Positions 8,993 to 16,359 of a stretch of DNA of 64,000 nt are shown in pieces. Positions within the stretch are counted from its first letter, which is position 1. Each line of letters begins with the position of its first letter. The notes under the pieces were generated by a model. That model ran no database searches, was not told where the DNA came from, and saw nothing but the letters and a program-made list of their open reading frames with translations. This stretch comes from Viridibacterium sp035456105 (lineage in GTDB: Bacteria; Pseudomonadota; Gammaproteobacteria; Burkholderiales; Rhodocyclaceae). Position numbers and translations under genes: made by a program. Where the stretch lies: the NCBI GenBank assembly GCA_035456105.1, contig DATIDV010000051.1, positions 62,001-126,000 on the forward strand, given 5' to 3'.

Positions 8993-9065
8993 CCCGGAAT
9001 CCGGGTTCTTGCGTTGATCGACGCGTAGCCCGGATCAAGTCCTTCGGCGCTCATCCGGGTTACGC
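8993..9065. repeat. Tandem GC-rich hairpins, REP-like element
   Basis: Two dyads lie side by side between convergent genes: CCCGGA-A-TCCGGG at 8993-9005, and a longer hairpin with arms 9023-9035 and 9053-9065 (GTAGCCCGGAT against ATCCGGGTTAC, one G-T pair). The second form closely resembles the short extragenic palindromes scattered in many proteobacterial genomes. The right arm contains the stop codon of the cupin gene. It may also serve as a terminator for both genes. I saw no second copy in this window. Confidence 0.6.
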
Positions 9066-9446
9066 GCCCGAAGTGTTGCCCTCCTCCAGGTCCACATACG
9101 CTTCGACCACAAAGCGCGGTGTGCATACGGCGAGAAACACAAGATCAGCCTGACCCGCATTGCGAATGCGCTGTCGCACTCCGGCAGGAATCACTACCAC
9201 ATCCCCAACCTCTACCGGCATCGCAGGCAGCGTCCCGACTTCAACACTGCCTTGCCCCGCCAGAATCACGTAGCGCTCGGTGATGCCGTTCAGGCTGTGC
9301 CAGCGCGTCGTCACGCCGGGAAGGACGCGTGCACGTGCAATCGAGGCGGCGGTATCGTCCGACGAGTTTGACCACTCCGTGATGTAGCAGCCCTCGCCGA
9401 AAAAGTATTCCGGCGTGCTGCCGTTGAAAAGAATGCGTGGTTTCAA
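9060..9446 (-). CDS. Small cupin-domain protein
   Basis: A 128-residue single-domain cupin. The beta-barrel motifs are visible: the first around TTRWHSLNGITERYVIL (a His and a Glu as candidate metal ligands) and the second around VEVGDVVVIPAGVRQRIRN. The second motif lacks a clear His, so metal binding may be incomplete. It begins with TTG, preceded by GGGAGAG at good spacing; no in-frame ATG lies nearby. No substrate can be named. The gene ends inside a REP-like hairpin. Confidence 0.75.
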   Translation of the reverse strand: MKPRILFNGSTPEYFFGEGCYITEWSNSSDDTAASIARARVLPGVTTRWHSLNGITERYVILAGQGSVEVGTLPAMPVEVGDVVVIPAGVRQRIRNAGQADLVFLAVCTPRFVVEAYVDLEEGNTSGA

Positions 9447-9742
9447 GACGGCAACTCTCCCTGTCAGACGTAAGTTTGGAGCTCAAGCGCCCCGTCACCT
9501 TTCTTCGCGTGTCATCGGGACTCCTGAAAATACCTGCAGCCCGGAATTGTCATGGCACGAGTCTCCTGACAATTTCAGGATTGGCCCCCTGCACATAGTC
9601 ACACAGCTCGCCATGGCGCAACGTACATGTCGTGGCATCTGAACACGCAGGAAAATTGTCGGGGCCGCTGTAAGCTTTGACCCGCTCCACCGGTCTTACG
9701 CCATAGAGACGCCAAAACAGCAATCAGGACTCCGTCGCCCTC

Positions 9743-10276
9743 ATGCTTGTACCGATCTTCACGCGATTACGGCAGAAACATTTCGACCAGGTGGTGCGCG
9801 CCTACAGCCCCGAGCTGTTCCGTTTCGCCTACTGGATGTGCCGTGACCGCTTCGTGGCCGAGGATCTGGTGCAGGAGACATTTTCGCGAGCATGGACCAA
9901 CTGGGACAAGTTGCGCGACCCGGAGAATCCGAAACCCTGGCTGATGACCATCCTGCGCAATGAGCATGCGCGGATCTACGAACGCAAGCAGTTCGACTAC
10001 GTAGACGAAGCACCGGAAGACCTCGAGATCGCCGCGGACCACGACGCCATCGAACTCTACGATCTGGAAAACCTCATCGCCAGCCTGCCGCTATCACTGC
10101 GTGAGCCCTTCCTGCTGCAAACCCTTGGCGGCTTCTCCTGCGGGGAGATCGCCGAACAACTCGAAACGACGGAGGGCGCAATCATGGTCCGTCTGACCCG
10201 CGCCCGCCAGACCCTGCGCAGCACGCTGGAAGCCAGTCCAGCCGCTGCGAACAACCGGTCAAGGAAGTCGTCATGA
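9743..10276 (+). CDS. ECF-type RNA polymerase sigma factor
   Basis: A 177-residue group 4 sigma factor. Region 2 is at the N-terminus (AYWMCRDRFVAEDLVQETF, with the usual DLVQE-F core) and region 4 near residues 110-160 (LPLSLREPFLLQTLGGFSCGEIAEQL, then GAIMVRLTRAR). It directs polymerase to a small stress or envelope regulon. The next gene, overlapping by ATGA, encodes its likely membrane anti-sigma factor, the standard arrangement. Targets cannot be read from the sequence. Confidence 0.92.
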   Translation: MLVPIFTRLRQKHFDQVVRAYSPELFRFAYWMCRDRFVAEDLVQETFSRAWTNWDKLRDPENPKPWLMTILRNEHARIYERKQFDYVDEAPEDLEIAADHDAIELYDLENLIASLPLSLREPFLLQTLGGFSCGEIAEQLETTEGAIMVRLTRARQTLRSTLEASPAAANNRSRKSS

Positions 10277-11025
10277 CCCAGCAAGCCATTCACAACACCC
10301 AATTCACCAAGGGCTATGCGTGCCTCGATTTTCGCCGCGAGAAGCTGGCCGACCCGAAACGTCTTTCGAACGACGCGCAGGAGCACGTCTGCGGCTGCGC
10401 CATGTGCCAAGCCTTTGCACGCCGGATCGACAAGATGGAAGCGGCCGTTGCCGAGACACTGTCTGTACCGCTGCCGGAAGGCCTGAACGATCGCATATTG
10501 CTTCGAGTGCACGAAAACTCGCACAAGGGCCGAAAGACTGCATGGCGCACCTTCGCGCTGGCCGCGTCAGTGATGCTGACTGTGGCCGTAAGCCTGCACA
10601 TCAGCAGCGAATCCAATGGCAGCAGCGCACAACTGGCGCTGGCAGCGGCAGCTCACGCTGTCGACGAGAACGCGGAAATTCATTCGCATCGCTCGCTTGA
10701 CGCCAGCCAGTTCGGCCTTGTCCTTTCCAACTTTGGCGGCGCCATGCAGCAACCGCTCGGTCAGGTGCGCTACATCCACTTCTGCCCGATCGAAGGCTTC
10801 GGCATGGGGTGGCACATCGCTTACGACACGCCGCAAGGCAAGGTCACGCTGCTGCTCATTCCCGGCCAGCACAGCGGTCCTGCCACGCAAACCGTGCAGG
10901 TCGAAGGCATGCAGGTGCGTGTGCAGCGCGCCGGTCAAGGCTATTACGCCGTGATCACCGACAGCATGCCTAGCCTCGAAGCGGCTGATCGCGACCTGAA
11001 GACCAAGGTTCGCTGGCAAAGCTGA
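10273..11025 (+). CDS. Membrane anti-sigma factor with zinc-type HxxxCxxC motif (DUF3379-like)
   Basis: A 250-residue protein translationally coupled to the ECF sigma gene (ATGA overlap). The cytoplasmic N-terminus carries H-x3-C-x2-C (in HVCGCAMC, about residues 39-46), the anti-sigma zinc motif. One transmembrane segment at about residues 92-108 (TFALAASVMLTVAVSL) separates it from a periplasmic domain of about 140 residues. It should hold the sigma factor inactive at the membrane until a signal releases it. The periplasmic part resembles proteins grouped as DUF3379; the signal is unknown. Confidence 0.8.
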   Translation: MTQQAIHNTQFTKGYACLDFRREKLADPKRLSNDAQEHVCGCAMCQAFARRIDKMEAAVAETLSVPLPEGLNDRILLRVHENSHKGRKTAWRTFALAASVMLTVAVSLHISSESNGSSAQLALAAAAHAVDENAEIHSHRSLDASQFGLVLSNFGGAMQQPLGQVRYIHFCPIEGFGMGWHIAYDTPQGKVTLLLIPGQHSGPATQTVQVEGMQVRVQRAGQGYYAVITDSMPSLEAADRDLKTKVRWQS

Positions 11026-11137
11026 GGGCACGACGCGGCTGATCGGCAACATCGCAGCGCACAAACGCCGTAACAGCTAAAATGATGCTTACTCGTCATG
11101 CGCACCAGCGCGGACAGCTACATCAGGAACCCGGCCA

Positions 11138-12913
11138 GTGACCGACCCCAAAGACAAGCCAGCCCCAAGTACCAACTTCCTCAAGAACATCATCGAGGCC
11201 GACCTCGCAGCCAACAAATTCGCGACGCGACGCTGGGGTGGCCAGCCGGGCGACGCCGCCACGCATGCCGCAGGTCAGGTCGACCCGGCCAAAATCCGCA
11301 CACGCTTCCCGCCCGAACCCAACGGCTACCTGCACGTCGGCCATGCCAAAAGCATCTGCCTGAACTTCGGTCTGGCACGGGATTACGACGGCGTGTGTCA
11401 CATGCGCTTCGACGACACCAACCCCGAAAAGGAAGAGCAGGAGTACGTCGACGCCATTCTGGACACGGTGCATTGGCTCGGTTTCGACTGGTCAGCCAAT
11501 GGTCAGGACCACCTGTTCCATGCCAGCGATTACTTCGACTTCATGTACCGCGCGGCCGAATATCTGATCGGTGCGAACCTTGCCTACGTCGACCAGCAAA
11601 CCGCCGACGAAATTCGCGCCAACCGCGGCACGCTGACCGAAGCGGGCAAGCCTTCACCCTGGCGTGATCGCAGTGCCGAGGAGAACCTGCGTCTGTTCGC
11701 CGAAATGCGCGACGGCAAGCATCCGGATGGCAGCATGATCCTGCGTGCGAAGATCGACATGGCTTCGCCCAATATCAATCTGCGCGACCCGGCGATCTAC
11801 CGCATTCGCCACGCCGAGCATCACCGTGCCGGTAACAATTGGTGCGTGTATCCGATGTACACCTTTGCGCACCCGATTGAAGACGCGCTGGAGCAGATCA
11901 CCCACTCCATCTGCACGCTGGAATTCGAAGATCAACGCCCGTTCTACGACTGGCTGCTGGCGCGTCTCGCCGAGGGTGGCCTGCTCGCCGATCCGCTGCC
12001 GCATCAGTACGAATTTTCACGCCTCAACCTGACCTACGTCATCACCAGCAAGCGCAAGCTCAAGCAACTTGTCGACGACAAGCACGTCGATGGCTGGGAC
12101 GACCCACGCATGCCCACCATCGTCGGCCTGCGCCGTCGTGGCTACACGCCCGAAGCCATCCGCCTGTTTTGCGAGCGCATCGGCGCCAGCAAGCATGACA
12201 GCTGGATCGACTACAGCACGCTGGAGGGGGCACTGCGCGAAGATCTCGACGAGAAGGCGCCACGCGCCATGGCCGTGCTCGACCCGCTCAAGCTCAAGCT
12301 CACCAACTGGGAACACTGCTTCACCAGCCGCACCGAACCCTGCCACGCGCCCGTGCATCCGCATCATCCGGAGATGGGACAACGCCGTTTCGACCTCACC
12401 TCCGAACTCTGGATCGAGCGCGAAGACTTCCTTGAAGAGCCCACCAAGGGCTACCAACGCCTCTTCCCCGGCAACATGACGCGCCTGAAATATGGCTGCG
12501 TCATCAAGTGCACGGGCTGTGAGAAAGATGCTGACGGCAACATCACGGCGGTACTCGCCGAAGTCGTACCCAATACAAAGAGTGGCACGCCGGGCGCCGA
12601 CAGCGTGAAGGTCAAGGGCGTCATCACCTGGGTATGCGCGCGCGAAGCCATCAAGGCCGAAGTGCGGCTGTATGACCGTCTGTTCAGCGAGGCACATCCC
12701 GACGCGGGCGGTCGTGACTTCCTCGAAGCGCTCAACCCTCAGTCGAAGCGCGTAATCACTGCCTATGTCGAACCGGGCGTGATTTCTTCGCACGCAGGCG
12801 AGAGTTATCAATTCGAACGCCACGGTTACTTCGTCGCCGACCGCAAGGATCACACGCAGAAGACACTCGTATTCAATCGCACCACGACACTGCGCGACAC
12901 CTGGAGCAAGTAG
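11138..12913 (+). CDS. glnS: Glutaminyl-tRNA synthetase
   Basis: Charges tRNA-Gln directly with glutamine. The 591-residue class I synthetase has the ATP-binding signature as PPEPNGYLHVGHAKS (HVGH variant of HIGH) and a KMSKS-equivalent ITSKRKL. The catalytic core is followed by the two beta-barrel anticodon-binding domains. The GTG start is preceded by AGGAA at 8 bases and gives the family-typical N-terminus. It is somewhat longer than the E. coli enzyme because of an N-terminal extension of about 20 residues. Confidence 0.95.
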   Translation: MTDPKDKPAPSTNFLKNIIEADLAANKFATRRWGGQPGDAATHAAGQVDPAKIRTRFPPEPNGYLHVGHAKSICLNFGLARDYDGVCHMRFDDTNPEKEEQEYVDAILDTVHWLGFDWSANGQDHLFHASDYFDFMYRAAEYLIGANLAYVDQQTADEIRANRGTLTEAGKPSPWRDRSAEENLRLFAEMRDGKHPDGSMILRAKIDMASPNINLRDPAIYRIRHAEHHRAGNNWCVYPMYTFAHPIEDALEQITHSICTLEFEDQRPFYDWLLARLAEGGLLADPLPHQYEFSRLNLTYVITSKRKLKQLVDDKHVDGWDDPRMPTIVGLRRRGYTPEAIRLFCERIGASKHDSWIDYSTLEGALREDLDEKAPRAMAVLDPLKLKLTNWEHCFTSRTEPCHAPVHPHHPEMGQRRFDLTSELWIEREDFLEEPTKGYQRLFPGNMTRLKYGCVIKCTGCEKDADGNITAVLAEVVPNTKSGTPGADSVKVKGVITWVCAREAIKAEVRLYDRLFSEAHPDAGGRDFLEALNPQSKRVITAYVEPGVISSHAGESYQFERHGYFVADRKDHTQKTLVFNRTTTLRDTWSK

Positions 12914-12997
12914 TTCCCGCTGACTCGAATGTGCGGCCTGATGAAATCAGGCCGACACTGCAGCCAGTCGCAGCAACAGACAAGGAGAAAACAGGAG

Positions 12998-13372
12998 ATG
13001 GAGGCAGGTATGAAAGCGGGCTCAAGCGTGCAAGCCACAACCCGACGTGCGACCCTTCTGCTCCTTGCGGGTATTGCTTCTCTCTTGCTGCCTGCCTGTA
13101 GCAGCCTGATTGGCTCAAGCGCTCCCGGTAGCACCATTTCGCCAAATGGCAGCCACAAATTTCAGTGTCATTCCGCTTCCCCCGGCCCCTGTGCCTATGC
13201 AATTTTCAATGAAACCGGCACCGTGCGCGAATCCTTCGTCCTTGCGCCCGGCGAAGCGCATGAAGTGGCAAACATCCTGCCGCGCACAAAGTTTTGCCTC
13301 GCAGTAGAGAAGCCACTTGACCCAAGCAAATGCGAACGCCTGGGTCTCGATGGAAAGCCCGCAGCAAAGTGA
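12998..13372 (+). CDS. Small lipoprotein of unknown function
   Basis: The product is about 124 residues, with a lipoprotein signal peptide: positively charged start, a hydrophobic stretch (ATLLLLAGIASLLLPAC) and a Cys after LLPA. The mature part is about 90 residues, contains several cysteines (HKFQCHSASPGPCAY, KFCLAV, PSKCERL) that could form disulfides in the periplasm, and matches no family I recognise. Two starts are possible: ATG 12998 (AAGGAG 11 bases upstream) or ATG 13010 (GGAGG 5 bases upstream); both keep the signal peptide. Confidence 0.65.
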   Translation: MEAGMKAGSSVQATTRRATLLLLAGIASLLLPACSSLIGSSAPGSTISPNGSHKFQCHSASPGPCAYAIFNETGTVRESFVLAPGEAHEVANILPRTKFCLAVEKPLDPSKCERLGLDGKPAAK

Positions 13373-13518
13373 GAAACGTGCGGTAGTACTGCACGCAGGG
13401 CACGGTTTCGTGCCGTAACTAGTGAACCACTTCACGCTGCCCGTGAGAGCTTAGGTCGTACAGTCCCGACACGATTTGCCTTGACACCAGACAAGCGGTC
13501 GCAACTCGGGAGGCTGCA

Positions 13519-14076
13519 GTGAAACTCTTTGGCTGGCTCCGTTCGAAATCCATCGAACCAGAACCTGAAGACGAATACATCGTCCCGAACACTGTGCTGG
13601 TCACGCCTGTTAATCGGCGCGCGCACAAACGCATCGACCCTCGTCACGGCACGCAGGTACTCATTATTGACGACTCCGAAACCGTCGTCAGCACACTCGA
13701 CAAGCTACTCAAGTCAGCCAACTGCCTGACCCTCAAAGCATTCAATGCCGAGGACGGCCTGGAAATCGCGCGCAGCGAGCGCCCGCACCTGATATTCCTC
13801 GACGTCATGTTGCCCGGCATGAACGGCTATTCCTGTTTGCGCAAGATCCGGCGCGACGCTGATTTGAAACGCATCCCGGTCATCGTGATGAGCGGCAGCG
13901 AGAAAGCCGCCGAATACTATTTTGGCAATCACTCGGAAGCAGACGACTTCATGAAGAAGCCTTTTTCGCGTCAGGAAGTCTTCGCCCGCATCGAACGCCT
14001 GCTTGATCCCACCCGAGTGCCGCGTCGCTCCATGAATGCTGCCGTTGTTCCCGACACGTTGGAGCCGCTCGGTTAG
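13519..14076 (+). CDS. Single receiver-domain response regulator
   Basis: A 185-residue protein with a CheY-like receiver domain at about residues 46-165 and no output domain. Seen are the acidic pair in LIIDDSE, the phosphoacceptor Asp95 in LIFLDVMLPG, the Ser of VMSGSE and the Lys of FMKKPF. The N-terminal 45 residues and the C-terminal tail are unstructured-looking. Stand-alone regulators of this build (PilG/PilH style) usually work by protein contact in motility or surface behaviour. The GTG start is the only candidate of suitable length. No histidine kinase gene is adjacent. Confidence 0.88.
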   Translation: MKLFGWLRSKSIEPEPEDEYIVPNTVLVTPVNRRAHKRIDPRHGTQVLIIDDSETVVSTLDKLLKSANCLTLKAFNAEDGLEIARSERPHLIFLDVMLPGMNGYSCLRKIRRDADLKRIPVIVMSGSEKAAEYYFGNHSEADDFMKKPFSRQEVFARIERLLDPTRVPRRSMNAAVVPDTLEPLG

Positions 14077-14290
14077 GCAGACAACGCCAAACCATGTTGA
14101 CGTCAACGCACAGGCGCACGTTATTGTTGCCGGAGAGTTGTCAGTCCTTCGCTACTTCTAGGCACTCAACGAGTCGTCATGGTTCGCGCGTGATCTGAAT
14201 GCATCAAAGGCACCTGACCAAGAACTACGTACGCCATGCGCGGGGAGTACCTGATCGCCGCGAAATCGGACATCGTGTAGGTTCTTTCGC

Positions 14291-15772
14291 ATGCTCACTG
14301 CCGTAACTCGCTATATCGTCTATTGCATCGCAGCTTCGCTGGCGGTGAGCGCCTTTTGCACTGCACCAGCCGAAGCTCAGGAGAAGGCGGTTCGTGCCAA
14401 ACCGCGGCAGCTCAGCCTCGCGAACAAGCCCTGGACGGGCGACTTCGAACAAATGCTCAAGCGACGCGTCATCCGCGTACTGGTGCCTTACAGCCGGACG
14501 CTCTACTACGTCGACAAGGGGCATGAGCGCGGACTCAGCGCAGACTTGGCACGTGAGTTTGAACGCTACGTCAATCGGCGGTATGCGAAGCAGCTCCATG
14601 GGCGCCCGGTGACGGTGCTTCTGATCCCGACGGCACGTGAAGCGCTACTGCAAGACGTCGCGCAGGGCCGGGGCGATATAGCAGCCGGCAACCTCACCGC
14701 AACTGCGGCGCGGCTCAATCTGGTGAATTTCGTCGTGCCGGAAGACCGCGAACCTGTGCGCGAGCTTGTCGTCACGGGGCCAGCGTCGCCACCGCTCGGG
14801 ACACTCGAAGATCTTTCCGGCAAGACGGTGCAAGTGCGTGAGGCAAGCAGCTACTACGAGAGCTTGATGGCACTGAATACCCAACTCGAATTGAAAGGTC
14901 TGGCGCCGATAGAGCTTGTTGAATTACCGAACGCTCTCGAGGATGAAGATGCTCTCGAGATGCTCTCGGCCGGCCTCCTGCAGGTCCTCGTCGTGGACGA
15001 TTGGAAAGCCAACCTGTGGGCGAAGATCCTGCCCAAGATCAAGGTGCGCGAAGACCTCGTTCTGCACGCCGAGGCGCGCCTCGGCTGGGCCACGCGCAAG
15101 GCGAGCCCCGAGCTATCAGCGGTGATCAAGGACTTCTACGGCAGCGTGGTCGAGAAACAGCGCGTCATCGAATCACGGTTGGCGCAACATGAAGAACACA
15201 TCAAACAGATTGGCAACAACACCACTAAACCTGGTTGGGAGCGCTTCGAGGCGGCTATCCGGCTCTTCGAGAAATACGGCGCGCGGTATGGGTTCGACCC
15301 CTTGATGCTGGCCGCACAGGGATTCCAGGAGTCCGGATTACGCCAAGAAGCGCGCAGCCGTTCCGGTGCGATCGGCGTGATGCAGCTTATGCCGAGAACG
15401 GCCAAGGAATTGGGCGTGGGCAATGTACGTCTGCTGGAACCCAACATCCACGGTGGAACGAAATACATGAACCAACTGATGACGCGTCACTTCGAGGACG
15501 CAAAGTTCAGCGAGCAGGACCGAACCCTTTTCGCGTTCGCCAGCTACAACGCGGGCCCGGGCAAGATCGCACGTATGCGCGTCCAGGCCGTGAAGAGCGG
15601 CCTCGATCCGGACAAATGGTTTGACAACGTCGAGATCACCGTAGCGCGCCGCATCGGTATGGAGACCACGACCTACGTGCGAAATATCTACAAATACTAC
15701 GTGGCCTACAAGCTGGCACTGGATGCCCAGGAGGCTGCGCGCCAGGCGCGTGAGCAGATACCGCCGCGTTGA
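14291..15772 (+). CDS. MltF-like membrane-bound lytic murein transglycosylase
   Basis: A 493-residue exported protein that cleaves peptidoglycan. A signal peptide at residues 1-29 is followed by a periplasmic solute-binding-protein-like domain (about 60-290, family SBP3) and a C-terminal SLT transglycosylase domain. The catalytic Glu is Glu347 in GFQESGL; further SLT motifs are AIGVMQLMP and ASYNAGPGKI. The two-domain build is that of MltF, in which the N-terminal domain regulates the enzyme. It is not linked to other cell-wall genes here. It marks the left edge of the accessory region that follows. Confidence 0.87.
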   Translation: MLTAVTRYIVYCIAASLAVSAFCTAPAEAQEKAVRAKPRQLSLANKPWTGDFEQMLKRRVIRVLVPYSRTLYYVDKGHERGLSADLAREFERYVNRRYAKQLHGRPVTVLLIPTAREALLQDVAQGRGDIAAGNLTATAARLNLVNFVVPEDREPVRELVVTGPASPPLGTLEDLSGKTVQVREASSYYESLMALNTQLELKGLAPIELVELPNALEDEDALEMLSAGLLQVLVVDDWKANLWAKILPKIKVREDLVLHAEARLGWATRKASPELSAVIKDFYGSVVEKQRVIESRLAQHEEHIKQIGNNTTKPGWERFEAAIRLFEKYGARYGFDPLMLAAQGFQESGLRQEARSRSGAIGVMQLMPRTAKELGVGNVRLLEPNIHGGTKYMNQLMTRHFEDAKFSEQDRTLFAFASYNAGPGKIARMRVQAVKSGLDPDKWFDNVEITVARRIGMETTTYVRNIYKYYVAYKLALDAQEAARQAREQIPPR

Positions 15773-16359
15773 CTGGTGTTGGTGAAGCGCTAACGGGGTA
15801 AAACAAGAGTCAGAAGACAGGAGCTTGGCAAGTTTTTGATGTCGCTTCAAGCTCCCCTTGCCCCGATTTTCTAACGCTACGTATTCAGCGTTGCCTTCGA
15901 AAAAGTGCGCCTCGTCACGTTTTTTTTGCTGGGAAGCCGCATTTCTCTGCGTTGCAAATTGAGTAAAAAAAAGTGTTGATGCGCGTTCACATTTTGTGGG
16001 CCTGTATCGCTTTCCGACATTGCTGCAACACAGCATATAGCAACACTTCTCAAACTATTTCGCATACTGAGTCGGGGCCATATCCTGCAACAAAATCTCC
16101 TGCTTCACATTTCCCCAGCTGAAAAAACCCGTTTTATGCCATTGTTTTTTCGAAGAAAGTCACCTCAATAGCGCCCGTAGAAAAAGCGCAGTTCCCGAAC
16201 TATCCTATTCGGGAAAAGAATGAGCGCGGTTACCTTTCTTGGCACCGCCCACTGTCTCAGCCCCATTCCGTGCGATAACATGCGCGCCGCCGCACGCCGG
16301 CCAGCCGGTGGAAGGCATTCAAGCCGGACAACGATACAAGATCAAGAACGGAGACATCG
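15773..16359. other. AT-rich intergenic region before the biosynthetic cluster
   Basis: No gene is visible in these 587 bases. Several A or T runs, a perfect dyad at 16192-16215, and copies of CAACACTT (reverse at 15971-15978, forward at 16041-16048) suggest a control region for the downstream cluster. No clear sigma-70 promoter stands out. Confidence 0.5.
16192..16215. promoter_or_regulatory. Candidate operator upstream of the NRPS gene
   Basis: A perfect inverted repeat TTCCCGAA - 8 bases - TTCGGGAA, 144 bases upstream of the first cluster gene. Its 24-bp span fits a dimeric transcription factor. No regulator gene of the cluster lies in the window, so the factor is unknown. Confidence 0.45.

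Noticed and set aside
12017..12853. 278-codon reverse frame over glnS
   Set aside because: Shadow of glnS.
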